The notes under the pieces: generated by a model
The model's database searches: none
What the model saw: the letters and a program-made list of their open reading frames with translations, nothing else
Told to the model about the DNA's origin: nothing
Assembly: GCF_020883495.1 (NCBI RefSeq)
Contig: NZ_CP086610.1
Span: 849,501 to 913,500, forward strand
DNA: 64,000 nucleotides
From: Shinella zoogloeoides
GTDB taxonomy: Bacteria > Pseudomonadota > Alphaproteobacteria > Rhizobiales > Rhizobiaceae
Direction: 5' to 3'
Part shown: positions 43,712 to 53,138 of the stretch, piece after piece
Layout: each line of letters begins with the position of its first letter
How positions within the stretch are numbered: position 1 is the stretch's first letter
Translations under genes and position numbers: made by a program

Positions 43712-44134
43712 ATGTTCCTGGTCGACACGAATGTGCTGCTCGACCTCGTGACAGGCGACCCCGTCTGGGCCGACTGGTCGGTCGCCGCGCTCGAAGGGGC
43801 GGCGCTTCTCGGCCCTCTTGCCATCAACGATGTCGTCTATGCCGAGCTTTCGGTGCGCTATCGGGATATCGCGGACCTCGACGCCATGGTCGCCGCCGCC
43901 GAGCTTGCGCACCTGCCTATGCCGAAGGAGGCGCTCTTTCTGGCCGGCAAGGCGTTCCAGGCCTATCGCAGGGCAGGGGGCGGCCGCACCGGCGTCCTGC
44001 CGGATTTCTTCATCGGCGCGCATGCCGCCGTTGCAGGATGGACGCTGATTACACGCGATGCCGGCCGCTATCGCGCCTATTTCCCGGGGCTGGCGCTGCG
44101 CACGCCGGAGCGGAGCGACAATCCGGGTGGGTGA
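43712..44134 (+). CDS. PIN-domain (VapC-type) ribonuclease toxin
   Basis: The 140-residue PIN-domain protein has the four acidic active-site residues: Asp5 (VDTNVLLD), Glu45 (VYAEL), Asp98 (LPDFFIGAHA) and Asp116 (ITRDAGRY). It would cleave RNA unless bound by the preceding antitoxin. The last nine residues and the stop are encoded by the first copy of a 26-bp tandem repeat, so the C-terminus has probably been altered by repeat insertion; the catalytic core is intact. Confidence 0.92.
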   Translation: MFLVDTNVLLDLVTGDPVWADWSVAALEGAALLGPLAINDVVYAELSVRYRDIADLDAMVAAAELAHLPMPKEALFLAGKAFQAYRRAGGGRTGVLPDFFIGAHAAVAGWTLITRDAGRYRAYFPGLALRTPERSDNPGG

Positions 44135-44186
44135 AGCGGAGCGACAATCAAGGTGGGTGAAGCGGAGCGACGATCAAGGTGGGTGA
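44109..44186 (+). repeat. Three tandem 26-bp repeats
   Basis: Three contiguous copies start at 44109, 44135 and 44161. Each begins AGCGGAGCGACAATC and ends GTGGGTGA. Copies 2 and 3 differ at one base; copy 1 differs from copy 2 at two. The first copy encodes the end of the PIN toxin including its TGA. The period is not a multiple of three. Confidence 0.9.
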
Positions 44187-44299
44187 AAACGCCGCGCCCC
44201 TGCTGTTCAAGGGTGGCGGTTTCGCGCAAACCGACATAGAAACAGCGCTCTGACATTTCGAAGCCAACGACGGGCGAAGCCCGCAGACGGGGAGAGGGG

Positions 44300-46642
44300 A
44301 TGACACCGGACACGATGGGCCTGACCTTTCTCGCCTTCTGTCTGCCGTTTCTCGGCGCGCTCGTCGCGCCCGTCCTCACGCGGCTCCTCGGCCATCGCGC
44401 GGCCTGGCCGCTGGCGCTTGTGCCCTTCGCCGTCTTTCTCCATTTCCTCGGCTTCAATGCGCAGGTCGCGCGGGGTGAGATCGTCACCGGCGGCTATGCC
44501 TGGGTGCCGTCCTACAATGTCAGCTTCTCCTGGCTGATCGACGGCCTCTCACTCGCCTTCCTGCTCCTGATTTCGGGGATCGGCACGCTGATCGTGCTCT
44601 ATGCCGGCGGCTACCTGAAGGGGCATGCGCATCAGGGGCGGTTCTTCTCCTTCATCCTGATGTTCATGGGCGCGATGCTCGGCCTCGTCGCCTCCGACAG
44701 TTTCCTGATGCTCTTCGTCTTCTGGGAACTGACCTCGATCACCTCCTTCCTGCTGATCGGTTTCGATCATGCGCGCGGAGCCTCGCGCCGGGCGGCGCTG
44801 CAGGCGCTGGTGGTGACGGGCGGGGGCGGGCTGTTCCTGCTCGCCGGGCTGCTGCTGCTGTGGAACGTCACCGACGTCACGCAGCTCTCGCTCCTGATGT
44901 CCCTGGGCGCGGAGGTGCGGGCGAGCCCCTTCTACCTGCCGCTGCTCTTCCTCATCCTCGGCGGGGCTTTTACCAAGTCGGCGCAGTTCCCATTCCATTT
45001 CTGGCTGCCGAACGCCATGGAAGCGCCGACGCCGGTGTCCGCCTATCTCCATTCGGCGACCATGGTGAAGGCCGGCGTCTATCTGCTGATGCGGCTCAAC
45101 CCGGTGATGGGTGGCACGCCCGCCTGGGAAACGATCCTGCCGGCCTTCGGCGGCCTGACGCTGCTGGTCGGCGCGGTGCTCGCCATCCGCCAGACCGATC
45201 TCAAGCTGATGCTCGCCTATACGACGGTCGCCTCGCTCGGCCTTCTGGTGATGCTGACCGGCTTCGGCTCCGAGCACGCGGTCGCGGCGGCGGCGCTCTA
45301 TCTCGTCGCCCATTCGCTCTTCAAGGGCGCGCTCTTCATGGTCGCCGGCCTCATCGACCACGAGGCGGGAACGCGCGATATCACCAAGCTCGGCGGCCTT
45401 CGCCGCGCCATGCCCGTCACCTTCCTCGCCGCCCTGCTCGCCGCGCTTTCCATGGCCGGCCTGCCGCCCTTCTTCGGTTTCCTCGCCAAGGAGGAAATCT
45501 ATGCGGCGCTTGCCGGCGGCAGCCCGCGCGCCATCGCCTTCACGCTCGCCGCCATCATCGGCAACGGCCTGATGTTCGCCGTCGCCTTCGCCGTGGCGCT
45601 GAAACCCTTCCTCGGCGCGCCCGTCGAGACGCCGAAGCACGCGCATGAGGGGCCGGTGCTGCTCTGGATCGGGCCGGTGCTGCTGGCGATCAAGGGGCTG
45701 GTCATCGGCCTGTTCTCGGCGACCGCCCATGTGTTGCTGACCTCGCCGCTCGCCTCGGCCATTGCCGGCAAGCCCGAGACCGTCACCATCTCCGCCGTGC
45801 CCCATGCCGGCATCGCCCTCGTCCTCTCGGTCGTCACCGTCGCCTTCGGCGTCCTCGCCTTCCTCTTCCTCGACAGGCTCCGCGCGGCGGCGGGCCGGCT
45901 GGTCGAGGATATCGGCTGGGGGCCGGACAGGGGCTTCGACCAGGCCATGCGCGGGCTGGTGCGCGGCGCTTCCGCCATCGGCCGCCTGACGCAGCCGGGC
46001 CATATGGAATTCTACATGACGGCGACCTTCGCGGTGATCGCGCTGGCGCTGCTCGCGCCGCCCGCTGTCTATGGCGAGTGGCCGCGCCTGCCGGTCTGGC
46101 CGGCCGGCATGCCCTTCCATGAAACGGCGGTGATGGTGCTCGCCGTCGTCGGCATCGGTGCGGTGCTGGCGGCGAACACGCGCCTGACGGCCATCGTCGC
46201 GCTCGGCATCCAGGGGTTCTGCGTGGCGCTGCTCTTCCTGCTCTTCGGCGCGCCGGACCTTGCCTTCACCCAGTTCATGATCGAGACGCTCTCGGTCGTC
46301 ATCCTCGCGCTCGTCATGACGCGCCTGAAGCTGACGCCGAGCGACCATCGTCCCTTGCGGGAAAAGATCCCCGATGTCGCCATCGCCGTCGCCTGCGGCC
46401 TCGGCTTCTCGCTCTACCTGCTGAAGGTCACGCAGGGCCGCTTCGACACGGCGCTCACGGATTTCTTCAACCTTTATTCCAAGACCATCGCCCACGGCGC
46501 CAATGTGGTGAATGTCATCATCGTCGATTTCCGCGGCACCGACACGCTGGGCGAGATCGCCGTCGTCATGGTGACGGGGCTGGCGATCCTGTCGATCGTC
46601 CGCATCCGCAAGGGCGGCAAGGCGGGGGGCATCCGCCCATGA
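44300..46642 (+). CDS. mrpA: Mrp-type Na+/H+ antiporter subunit A
   Basis: The 780-residue subunit is homologous to NuoL of complex I. The proton-channel half (about residues 100-430) includes the conserved Glu in [19 protein letters not shown], the Lys in [37 protein letters not shown], and the His/Lys helix [23 protein letters not shown]. The C-terminal MbhD/MbhE-like part ends near [15 protein letters not shown]. It is the first gene of a seven-gene operon whose complex exchanges Na+ or K+ for H+. Its TGA overlaps the next ATG by 4 bp. Confidence 0.95.
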   Translation: MTPDTMGLTFLAFCLPFLGALVAPVLTRLLGHRAAWPLALVPFAVFLHFLGFNAQVARGEIVTGGYAWVPSYNVSFSWLIDGLSLAFLLLISGIGTLIVLYAGGYLKGHAHQGRFFSFILMFMGAMLGLVASDSFLMLFVFWELTSITSFLLIGFDHARGASRRAALQALVVTGGGGLFLLAGLLLLWNVTDVTQLSLLMSLGAEVRASPFYLPLLFLILGGAFTKSAQFPFHFWLPNAMEAPTPVSAYLHSATMVKAGVYLLMRLNPVMGGTPAWETILPAFGGLTLLVGAVLAIRQTDLKLMLAYTTVASLGLLVMLTGFGSEHAVAAAALYLVAHSLFKGALFMVAGLIDHEAGTRDITKLGGLRRAMPVTFLAALLAALSMAGLPPFFGFLAKEEIYAALAGGSPRAIAFTLAAIIGNGLMFAVAFAVALKPFLGAPVETPKHAHEGPVLLWIGPVLLAIKGLVIGLFSATAHVLLTSPLASAIAGKPETVTISAVPHAGIALVLSVVTVAFGVLAFLFLDRLRAAAGRLVEDIGWGPDRGFDQAMRGLVRGASAIGRLTQPGHMEFYMTATFAVIALALLAPPAVYGEWPRLPVWPAGMPFHETAVMVLAVVGIGAVLAANTRLTAIVALGIQGFCVALLFLLFGAPDLAFTQFMIETLSVVILALVMTRLKLTPSDHRPLREKIPDVAIAVACGLGFSLYLLKVTQGRFDTALTDFFNLYSKTIAHGANVVNVIIVDFRGTDTLGEIAVVMVTGLAILSIVRIRKGGKAGGIRP

Positions 46643-47058
46643 ACACGCTCATCTTCCGCACCGTCGCCCCCTTCCTCACCGCGCTCATGGTGCTCTTTTC
46701 CCTCTTCGTCCTGCTGCGTGGCCATAACGAGCCGGGCGGGGGCTTCATCGGCGGGCTGATCGCCGTGTCGGCGCTGGCGATCTTCGGCATCGCCAACGGC
46801 GTTGCGGCGGTGCGCAAGGCGCTGTGGTTCCATCCGATGGCGATTTCCGCCTTCGGCCTCGCCATGGCCGCCATTGCGGGCCTTCTGTCGGTCTTTTCCG
46901 CCGTGCCCTTCATGACGGGGCTGTGGGTCTATCCGTCCGTGCTGGGCGTGGAGATCCCGCTGTCCAGCGTCATGCTGTTCGATACCGGCGTCTATCTCGT
47001 CGTGGTGGGGTCGATCACCTCCATCGCGCTGGCGCTGGAAACGGAGGACGATATCTGA
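46639..47058 (+). CDS. mrpB: Mrp antiporter subunit B
   Basis: The 139-residue membrane protein has four helices and the MrpB/MnhB motif [17 protein letters not shown] near residue 28. LPV-type ends are replaced by [22 protein letters not shown]. It overlaps mrpA by 4 bp and mrpC by 1 bp, showing tight coupling. Here B is a separate gene rather than fused to A, so this is the seven-gene form of the operon. Confidence 0.94.
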   Translation: MNTLIFRTVAPFLTALMVLFSLFVLLRGHNEPGGGFIGGLIAVSALAIFGIANGVAAVRKALWFHPMAISAFGLAMAAIAGLLSVFSAVPFMTGLWVYPSVLGVEIPLSSVMLFDTGVYLVVVGSITSIALALETEDDI

Positions 47059-47435
47059 TGGAAGTGCCCTTCGTCCTCCTCATCGGCCTGTTCTTCGCCG
47101 CCGCCGTCTATCTGATGCTGTCGAAATTCCTGGTGCGCGTGCTGCTCGGCGTCGTGCTGCTCGGCAATGCGGTGAACCTGCTGCTCTTCGCCAATGGCCG
47201 CATCCTGCGCGAAGTGCCGCCGATCATTCCGGCCGGCCATGACGTGCCGGTGGCGCTCACCGCCAATCCGCTGCCGCAGGCGCTGATCCTGACGGCCATC
47301 GTCATCTCCTTCTCCTTCTTCGCCTTCCTCCTCGTCCTCGTCTACCGGGCCTATCAGGACCTCGGCACCGACAATGGCAACGAGATGCGTCTGGCCGAGC
47401 CGGAGAACGATCCCCTCCCGCCGACCGGCTACTGA
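47058..47435 (+). CDS. mrpC: Mrp antiporter subunit C
   Basis: The 125-residue subunit is homologous to NuoK. It has three helices, the motif LLGVVLLGNAVNLLLFANG, and TANPLPQALILTAIVISFSFFAFLL, typical of MnhC. The Asn in LLGNAVNLLLF is at the position of NuoK glutamates. The start codon shares its A with the mrpB stop. Confidence 0.94.
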   Translation: MEVPFVLLIGLFFAAAVYLMLSKFLVRVLLGVVLLGNAVNLLLFANGRILREVPPIIPAGHDVPVALTANPLPQALILTAIVISFSFFAFLLVLVYRAYQDLGTDNGNEMRLAEPENDPLPPTGY

Positions 47436-47452
47436 CAGGAACCGCCCCGCCA

Positions 47453-48994
47453 ATGGCCGCAACGCCCATCGATCTTTCCGCAGCTCTCGTCATGACGCCG
47501 GTGCCCGCCGCCGACTGGCTGGTCGTGCTGCCGCCCGTCTGGTGCCTGCTGTCGGGCGCGGTGCTGCTGATGCTGCGCAAGTCGCTGCGCCTGCAAGGTC
47601 TGCTCGCCGTGCCGGCGCTCGCCGTGCTGGTGCTGCTGGATGCGCTGCTGCTGATGCATGTCTCGGCCAACGGGCCGGTGACGATGGTCATGGGCCGCTG
47701 GCTGCCGCCCTTCGGCATCGCGTTTACGGCGGACCTGACGGGCGTGCTCTTTGCGCTGGCCGGTGCGGTCGTGGCGCTGGCGGGGGCGGTGCATGCGCTG
47801 AGCGATATCGACGGCAGCGGACGACGCTACGGCTTCTACCCGTTTCTGCTCCTGCTGATGGCCGGCGTCTCGGGCGCTTTCCTGACCGGCGACATCTTCA
47901 ACCTCTATGTCTGGTTCGAGGTGCTGCTGATCTCGTCCTTCGGCCTGATCACGCTGGGCTCCGAGCCGCGCCAGATCGACGGCGCGATCAAATACGCCTT
48001 CCTCAACCTTATCGCCACGACGCTCTTCCTCATCACGACCGGCTATCTCTACGGCATCTTCGGCACGCTCAACATGGCCGATATCGCAACCAGGGCCGCA
48101 AGCGGGCGTGAAGACCTGCCGCTGATGACGCTCGCCACGCTCTACCTGCTCGCCTTCGGCATGAAGGCGGCGGCCTTCCCGGTGAATTTCTGGCTGCCCG
48201 CCTCCTACCACACGCCGCGGGTGGTGGTCTCGGCGCTGTTCGCCGGCCTGCTCACCAAGGTTGGCATCTATGCGCTGCTGCGCACGCTCGTCATGCTCTT
48301 TCCCGTCGAGCGGGAGGAGCTGAGCTTCGTCATCGCGCTGGCGGGCGTGGCCACCATGCTCCTCGGCGCGCTCGGCGCGCTCGGCCAGAGCGATATCCGC
48401 CGGCTGCTCGGCTATGTCGTTATTTCCGGCATCGGCGTCATGCTGGCGGGGCTTGCGCTCGGCAGTCCCGGCGGCATCAGCGGGGCGATCTTCTACGCGC
48501 TGCACTCCATGGTCGTCATGACGGCGCTCTACATGGCGGTCGGCCTTGCCGGGCGGCTCGCCGGCTCCTTCGACCTCAACCGGCTGGGCGGCCTCTACAC
48601 TCGCTCTGCGCTCTTTTCGACCCTCTCGCTGGTGCTGTTCTTCGCCGTTTCCGGCCTGCCGCCGTTCTCCGGCTTCTGGCCCAAGGTCATGGTGGCCAAG
48701 GCGGCCATAGATATCGGCGCATGGTGGCTGACGGCGGCGGTCTTCCTCACCGGCTTCCTGACCACCATCGCGGTCGGCCGCGTCTTCCTGCTGGCCTATT
48801 GGCGTCCGGCGGTCGAGCCGCTGCCGACCGCCGCCATTGCGCCAAGCGCGCTGCTGCCGCTTGCCGCGCTGACGGCGCTCACCGTCCTCTTCGGCCTCTT
48901 CCCCGAGACGCTGCTTGCGACCGTCCAGCAGGCGGCGCAGGGGCTTTCCGATCCGCGGGCCTATATCGGCTCCGTCTTCCCGGGAGGGAACTGA
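47453..48994 (+). CDS. mrpD: Mrp antiporter subunit D
   Basis: The 513-residue subunit is homologous to NuoN/NuoM. It contains [18 protein letters not shown] with the transmembrane Glu, [41 protein letters not shown] with the Lys, and a second half with [15 protein letters not shown]. With MrpA it forms the ion-translocating part. It starts 17 bp after mrpC with Shine-Dalgarno AGGAA. Confidence 0.95.
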   Translation: MAATPIDLSAALVMTPVPAADWLVVLPPVWCLLSGAVLLMLRKSLRLQGLLAVPALAVLVLLDALLLMHVSANGPVTMVMGRWLPPFGIAFTADLTGVLFALAGAVVALAGAVHALSDIDGSGRRYGFYPFLLLLMAGVSGAFLTGDIFNLYVWFEVLLISSFGLITLGSEPRQIDGAIKYAFLNLIATTLFLITTGYLYGIFGTLNMADIATRAASGREDLPLMTLATLYLLAFGMKAAAFPVNFWLPASYHTPRVVVSALFAGLLTKVGIYALLRTLVMLFPVEREELSFVIALAGVATMLLGALGALGQSDIRRLLGYVVISGIGVMLAGLALGSPGGISGAIFYALHSMVVMTALYMAVGLAGRLAGSFDLNRLGGLYTRSALFSTLSLVLFFAVSGLPPFSGFWPKVMVAKAAIDIGAWWLTAAVFLTGFLTTIAVGRVFLLAYWRPAVEPLPTAAIAPSALLPLAALTALTVLFGLFPETLLATVQQAAQGLSDPRAYIGSVFPGGN

Positions 48995-48996
48995 CC

Positions 48997-49470
48997 ATGC
49001 GGCCCGCCGTCGTCGTCACGCTCTTCGCCCTCGTGTGGCTCGCCGTCTCCGGCAGCTTCACCATTCCCAACCTGCTGCTCGGTCTTGTCGCCGGGGCGCT
49101 GTCGCTCGCGCTGATCCGCGGTCATATCCAGCCCGACGGCCGGCGCGTGCGGCCGCTGAAGCTGCTGTCGCTCATCGTGCTCTTCATCAAGGAACTGGCG
49201 TTGTCCGCCTGGAAGGTCGCCGTGCTGGTCGCCAGCCCGAAAATGCCGCTGAAGCCCGGCATCTTCGCCTTCCCGCTGACGGTCGACCGCGATTTCGAGA
49301 TCACGCTGCTCGCCAACCTCATTACGCTGACCCCGGGCACGCTTTCCGTCGACGTCTCGCCGGACCGCAAGGTGCTCTACGTACACGCCCTCGATTGCTC
49401 CGATCCCGTCGGCGCCCGGCGCGATATCGCGGGTGGCTTCGAGAAGAAGATACTGGAGGCCTTCCGCTGA
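48997..49470 (+). CDS. mrpE: Mrp antiporter subunit E
   Basis: The 157-residue subunit has two N-terminal helices and the MnhE domain. Diagnostic pieces are [34 protein letters not shown] and [19 protein letters not shown], the family signature. It starts 2 bp after mrpD, and its stop shares one base with the mrpF start. Confidence 0.94.
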   Translation: MRPAVVVTLFALVWLAVSGSFTIPNLLLGLVAGALSLALIRGHIQPDGRRVRPLKLLSLIVLFIKELALSAWKVAVLVASPKMPLKPGIFAFPLTVDRDFEITLLANLITLTPGTLSVDVSPDRKVLYVHALDCSDPVGARRDIAGGFEKKILEAFR

Positions 49471-49823
49471 TGGACGCCGAAACGATCATCTCCGCCGCCG
49501 CCGCCATCGCGCTCTTCCTGATGTGCGCGGCCTTCTTCCTCACGGCCTTCCGCGTCATCCGGGGGCCGACGCTGCCGGACCGCATCGTGGCGCTCGACAT
49601 GCTGGTCGCCATCGCCATCGGCTTCATCGCCGTGATCGCCATCAAGACGGGCTTCAACCTCTATATCGACATCGCCATCGCGCTCGGCCTCGTCGGCTTC
49701 CTCGCCACCGTCGCCTTCGCGCGCTTCGTCATGCGCCAGGGCATGGAGCCGGGCGAGGAGGAGCCTGCGCCAGCCGCCGCGCGGCAGGGACGGCCGAGCG
49801 GCAAGCGGAGGGTGCGCCGATGA
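49470..49823 (+). CDS. mrpF: Mrp antiporter subunit F
   Basis: The 117-residue subunit has three helices and the motif [19 protein letters not shown] common to MnhF/PhaF. The C-terminal tail is charged ([22 protein letters not shown] region). It overlaps mrpG by 4 bp (ATGA). Confidence 0.94.
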   Translation: MDAETIISAAAAIALFLMCAAFFLTAFRVIRGPTLPDRIVALDMLVAIAIGFIAVIAIKTGFNLYIDIAIALGLVGFLATVAFARFVMRQGMEPGEEEPAPAAARQGRPSGKRRVRR

Positions 49824-50176
49824 TGGACCTCGTTCTGGCCCTTCTGGTGGGCGTCATGCTGGTCGGCGGCGGCGTCTTCACCTTCCTGGCGGCGCTCGGC
49901 CTCGTGCGCCTGCCGGATGTCTATACCCGCATGCACGCGGCCTCCAAGGCGGGCACGGTCGGCTCGGGCCTCATGCTCTTTGCGGCGGGCGTCCACTCGC
50001 TGGATGTGGCGATTTTCACACGCGCGCTCGCCGGCTTCGTCTTCTTCGTGCTGACCGCGCCGGTCGCCGCCCATCTGGTTGCAAAGGCCGCGCACGGGGC
50101 CGGTTATCGCCTCACGCGGCTGAGCGTCATCGACGATATGCGCGAGGCGGAACGGCGCGACGCCAAGAAGCGTTGA
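49820..50176 (+). CDS. mrpG: Mrp antiporter subunit G
   Basis: The 118-residue subunit has three helices and the MnhG motif [22 protein letters not shown] near residue 27. It is the last gene of the operon. No hairpin terminator follows; instead a consensus-like promoter for the next transcription unit begins 8 bp after its stop. Confidence 0.94.
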   Translation: MMDLVLALLVGVMLVGGGVFTFLAALGLVRLPDVYTRMHAASKAGTVGSGLMLFAAGVHSLDVAIFTRALAGFVFFVLTAPVAAHLVAKAAHGAGYRLTRLSVIDDMREAERRDAKKR

Positions 50177-50183
50177 GAAACTG

Positions 50184-50212
50184 TTGAATTAAGACCCCCT
50201 AAATTTTATAAT
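50184..50212 (+). promoter_or_regulatory. Strong sigma-70 promoter for mucR
   Basis: TTGAAT (50184-50189) and TATAAT (50207-50212) are spaced 17 bp apart, close to a perfect vegetative promoter. The start would be near 50219, giving mucR a leader of about 380 bases. No better promoter lies nearer the gene. The surrounding 150 bp are AT-rich, as expected for MucR autoregulatory sites. Confidence 0.65.
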
Positions 50213-50601
50213 ATCCCTCGACTAGCCAGAGGGCGGATATTTTTCTCGAAGGTATCTCCATGCATTGTTCAAAATAATACTGGACAATGAATTGGGGAAT
50301 GATATTCCAGATTAAGTAAAGCATCCGGGTTGATTTGTCCGGTGTGCGGTTTTCCTGTCTAGGTTGAATTCATGCCATTGCCGTCGCCAGGCGGTAAATA
50401 TGTCGGCAAGAGATTCGGTCCGGCAGCCTCCGTTACGCTGAAAAATTATATTGACGACAAGAACCGGAACTTCCGAGATCGTGCTGCCGGCGAGCATCGT
50501 TTTGCCGCGGGCGCGCCGGGGGGCGAGGCTTTATCTGGAATTGAAGGACAGGGCCGATGGAAGGTGCCATCGGCTTTCGCGTTGCTCGACAGGAGAAAGA
50601 A
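50213..50601 (+). promoter_or_regulatory. Long untranslated leader of mucR
   Basis: This stretch holds no supported gene. It contains an AT-rich part (to about 50350) with a dyad, CATTGTTC and GGACAATG (50262-50290), and a GC-rich part. A hairpin, GCCGATGG with CCATCGGC around AAGGTG (50553-50574), is followed by TTTC 27 bases before the ATG. It may encode a small RNA or act as a regulatory leader. Confidence 0.45.
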
Positions 50602-51036
50602 ATGTCTGAATCAACCCTCGGCGCCAGCTCGAATCTGCTCGTGGAACTCACGGCCGATATTGTCGCCGCCTATGTCGGCAACCATGTCGTGCCGGTTTCC
50701 GAGCTGCCGAGCCTGATCGCCGATGTGCATGCCGCGCTCAACAACACCACGCAGCCGGCCGCCGCCGTCGAGGCGCCCGTCGTCGCCGAGAAGCCGAAGC
50801 CGCCGGTGCCGGTCAAGAAGTCCGTGCAGCCCGACTACATCATCTGCCTGGAGGACGGCCAGAAGTTCAAGTCGCTGAAGCGCCACCTCATGACCCATTA
50901 CGGCATGACCCCGGAAGAGTACCGCGAGAAGTGGGACCTGCCGGCCGATTACCCGATGGTCGCCCCCGCCTATGCCGAAGCGCGCTCGCGCCTCGCCAAG
51001 GAAATGGGCCTTGGCCAGCGCCGCAAGGGCAAGTAA
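50602..51036 (+). CDS. mucR: MucR/Ros family zinc-finger regulator
   Basis: The 144-residue protein is a Ros/MucR-type regulator of exopolysaccharide, motility and cell-cycle genes in rhizobia. After an N-terminal oligomerisation region ([20 protein letters not shown]) and a Pro/Val linker comes the single zinc finger. It begins [21 protein letters not shown], with Cys and Asp in a C-x2-D pair and His-x3-His. Then comes [23 protein letters not shown], the family hallmark. Asp in place of the second Cys is known in Mesorhizobium homologues. Shine-Dalgarno AGGAGAAAGA precedes the ATG. Confidence 0.95.
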   Translation: MSESTLGASSNLLVELTADIVAAYVGNHVVPVSELPSLIADVHAALNNTTQPAAAVEAPVVAEKPKPPVPVKKSVQPDYIICLEDGQKFKSLKRHLMTHYGMTPEEYREKWDLPADYPMVAPAYAEARSRLAKEMGLGQRRKGK

Positions 51037-51057
51037 GCCCGAACGTCCGGGACTGCG

Positions 51058-51090
51058 AAAAAGGCCGGAGCCGCACGCTCCGGCCTTTTT
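51058..51090 (+). terminator. Intrinsic terminator after mucR
   Basis: AAAAAGGCCGGAGC pairs perfectly with GCTCCGGCCTTTTT around CGCAC, 22 bp after the stop. Confidence 0.93.
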
Positions 51091-51106
51091 CTTGCGTTAT
51101 GACAAG

Positions 51107-51226
51107 GAATAAATCCCTATTTCGGGGATGGTAATTATAAATTAGGTTGGAAATTCAAGGAAAGGTTGCGGCCCGTCGCTTCATTCATCCCCGGTCCTCC
51201 TCTAGGGTGTATGAATAAATTCCTAT
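51107..51226 (+). promoter_or_regulatory. Near-identical direct repeats flanking the HTH gene promoter region
   Basis: GAATAAATCCCTAT (51107-51120) and GAATAAATTCCTAT (51213-51226) are 13 of 14 identical and 106 bp apart. An AT-rich stretch (GGTAATTATAAATTAGG) lies between. The second copy ends 17 bp before the start codon at 51244. These could be paired binding sites, for instance of MucR, which favours AT-rich DNA. Confidence 0.4.
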
Positions 51227-51243
51227 CAATGGAGTGACCAGTC

Positions 51244-51711
51244 ATGCAGCAGCTCACCCTTTCCCCACGGCAGGCTTTCCCCGAGACGGCGGCCCCGGAA
51301 ATCAAGAGCGCAATGTCGGGCGAGGGGCCGGGTGAGGGGCCGGGGCCTGTCCATCGGGCGATGGGCATGCCGCAGGCGCCCACGGTGCCTGCGCCCGTCG
51401 CCTGCCGCATCGTGCGCCAGCTCGCGCTGGAAATGACGGCGCTGGCGAGCGACCGGCCGCTCTGGCGGCGTGACGGCCGCCGCTCCACCTGCCATGTGCG
51501 CCAGATCGCCATGTATGTCTGCCATGTGGTGCTGCGGCTGTCGCTGTCGGATATCGGCGCGGCCTTCGGGCGTGACCGCACTACGGTCAGCCATGCCTGC
51601 AACGTGGTGGAGGATCGCCGCGACGACGCCTCCTTCGATGCCTTCGTCTCGGCTATCGAGCGGGCCGTCCTGTCCGTCTTCGGTCCGGCGGGGATCGGCA
51701 GCCATGAGTGA
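51244..51711 (+). CDS. DnaA domain IV-type DNA-binding protein lacking an ATPase
   Basis: The 155-residue protein has a disordered, Pro- and Gly-rich N-terminus. A domain at about residues 70-145 matches the DNA-binding domain IV of DnaA: RQIAMYVCHVVLRLSLSDIG, then FGRDRTTVSHACNVVE, the counterpart of the DnaA signature DHTTV-HA. No AAA+ domain is present. Its stop overlaps the next gene by 8 bp. It may bind DnaA-box-like DNA or act as a transcription regulator; this is inference. Confidence 0.85.
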   Translation: MQQLTLSPRQAFPETAAPEIKSAMSGEGPGEGPGPVHRAMGMPQAPTVPAPVACRIVRQLALEMTALASDRPLWRRDGRRSTCHVRQIAMYVCHVVLRLSLSDIGAAFGRDRTTVSHACNVVEDRRDDASFDAFVSAIERAVLSVFGPAGIGSHE

Positions 51712-52501
51712 GGGGGCGGCGAAGAGGAAGGATGCGGACCTGGCGCGGCTGCTGCGCTTCCTGCTGACGGCCGGCGAGGCCATCATCGACGGTGACGGCG
51801 GCCTTGCCGCCGGCGACCGCCGGCAGGCCGTCTGCGGCGAGGCTTTGGACGAAGCGGTGCGGCTGGGGCTGGTGCGCTGCCGGGGCGGCAGGGTGATCGC
51901 GATGCCGGAGGCGCGCGCCCACCTCAAGCGCCGGCTCTGCGAGGCCGAGACGCCCTTTGCCGGCCAGCATCGGGATATCGCCGAGGTCGTCGTGGTGCGG
52001 GACGGCGCGCGGGAGCGGGCGCTTGCCAACCGGCTGGAATCGCCGCTCGCCGGCCTTGCCCGGCTGAAGGAGAAGACGGGCGAGGCCTTTCTGCCGGAAA
52101 GCGCGCTTGCGGCCGGCGAGCGGCTGCATGCCGATTTCACCCGCGGCGGCCTCCAGCCGCGCATGACCATGTCCTGGGAGCCGCGCATCGCCAGCCGCCA
52201 GAAGGGCGAGGCGGGCGCGACACGGGAATTGACCGATACGGCGCTTGCCGCGCGCCTGCGCGTCGCCCGCGCCATCGAGGCCATCGGGCCGGAACTGTCG
52301 GGCGTGGCGCTCGACGTCTGCTGCTTCATGAAGGGGCTGGAGACGGTGGAGCGCGAGCGGCAATGGCCGGTGCGCTCGGCAAAGCTGATGCTGCGCGCGG
52401 CGCTGATGGCGCTCGCCCGGCACTATGCACCGCCGGCGGTGGCGGCGCGGCGGACGCATGTCTGGGGGGCGGAGGGGTATCGGCCGGAGATGGGAGGGTG
52501 A
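51704..52501 (+). CDS. DUF6456 protein
   Basis: The 265-residue protein carries a C-terminal DUF6456 domain typical of Rhizobiales. The domain region includes LESPLAGLARLKEKTGEAFL, RLHADFTRGGLQPRMTMSWEP, and LSGVALDVCCFMKGLETVERERQWPVRSAKLMLRAAL near the end. The N-terminal half resembles a winged-helix fold. It is translationally coupled to the DnaA-domain-IV protein, suggesting that the two work together on DNA. The function is unknown. Confidence 0.85.
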   Translation: MSEGAAKRKDADLARLLRFLLTAGEAIIDGDGGLAAGDRRQAVCGEALDEAVRLGLVRCRGGRVIAMPEARAHLKRRLCEAETPFAGQHRDIAEVVVVRDGARERALANRLESPLAGLARLKEKTGEAFLPESALAAGERLHADFTRGGLQPRMTMSWEPRIASRQKGEAGATRELTDTALAARLRVARAIEAIGPELSGVALDVCCFMKGLETVERERQWPVRSAKLMLRAALMALARHYAPPAVAARRTHVWGAEGYRPEMGG

Positions 52502-52530
52502 GGGGGCTTCAGGCGAGAAGCAGGATGCCC

Positions 52531-52950
52531 CTACGCCGCAACCTTCCCCGCCGCCTCCTCGCGAATACGCCGCACCATCGAGCGCAGGCCGTTGGCGCGC
52601 TGGGAGGAGAGGTGCTCGACGAGGCCGATGGCGTTGAAGGTGTCGATGGCGTCGAGGGCGGCGACCTCGGAGGCGCGCTTGCCGGAATAGATGGCGAGCA
52701 CGATGGCGACGAGGCCGCGCACGATATGGGCGTCCGAATCGCCCTCGAAGGTCATGACCGGATCGGCCCCGTCCCCGGCATGGCTGACGAGCCAGACCTG
52801 GCTGGCGCAGCCCTGCACCTTGTTTGCCGCCGTGCGCTTGTCTTCCGCAAGATCGGGCAGCGCCTTGCCGAGTTCGATGACATAGCGGTAGCGATCCTCC
52901 CATTCGTCGAGGAAGGCGAAGTCGTCGATGATCTGTTGCAGCGTGGCCAT
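52531..52950 (-). CDS. sufE: SufE family cysteine desulfurase activator
   Basis: The 139-residue protein matches SufE, which accepts persulfide sulfur from SufS for iron-sulfur cluster assembly. The active cysteine is in KVQGCASQVWLVS. The flanking blocks DDFAFLDEWEDRYRYVIELGK and LIAIYSGK-like VAIVLAIYSGK are typical. Start 52950 is preferred because the longer frame adds residues with no family match. It is not next to other suf genes here. Confidence 0.93.
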   Translation of the reverse strand: MATLQQIIDDFAFLDEWEDRYRYVIELGKALPDLAEDKRTAANKVQGCASQVWLVSHAGDGADPVMTFEGDSDAHIVRGLVAIVLAIYSGKRASEVAALDAIDTFNAIGLVEHLSSQRANGLRSMVRRIREEAAGKVAA

Positions 52951-53023
52951 TGTCTGTCCGTCTCGGGGTTTGCCCATCATATAGGCGAGCCGGCCGGCTA
53001 TTTGAACCGGAAACCGCCATGCA

Positions 53024-53060
53024 CGAAAAGAAACGCCGTATGGAGCGGATCCATACGGCG
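53024..53060 (-). terminator. Intrinsic terminator for the DUF5330 gene
   Basis: On the minus strand CGCCGTATGG pairs with CCATACGGCG around ATCCGCT, followed by TTTCTTTTC. It lies about 80 bp beyond the DUF5330 stop and before sufE, so it separates the two transcripts. Confidence 0.82.
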
Positions 53061-53138
53061 GTTGCAATGCAACGAGTCAGGCAGGCAGTAAACTTGAAGG
53101 CAATACCGCAGGCGGGATTGCGGAACGGGCGGGACGGC

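Noticed and set aside
44549..46495. 648-codon open frame on the minus strand across mrpA
   Set aside because: It is antisense to mrpA; the composition (Asp, Arg, Gly and His runs) is that of an antisense frame of membrane-protein codons.
50312..50497. 61-codon frame on the minus strand in the mucR leader
   Set aside because: There is no ribosome site or conserved features; the plus-strand leader and promoter explain the region better.
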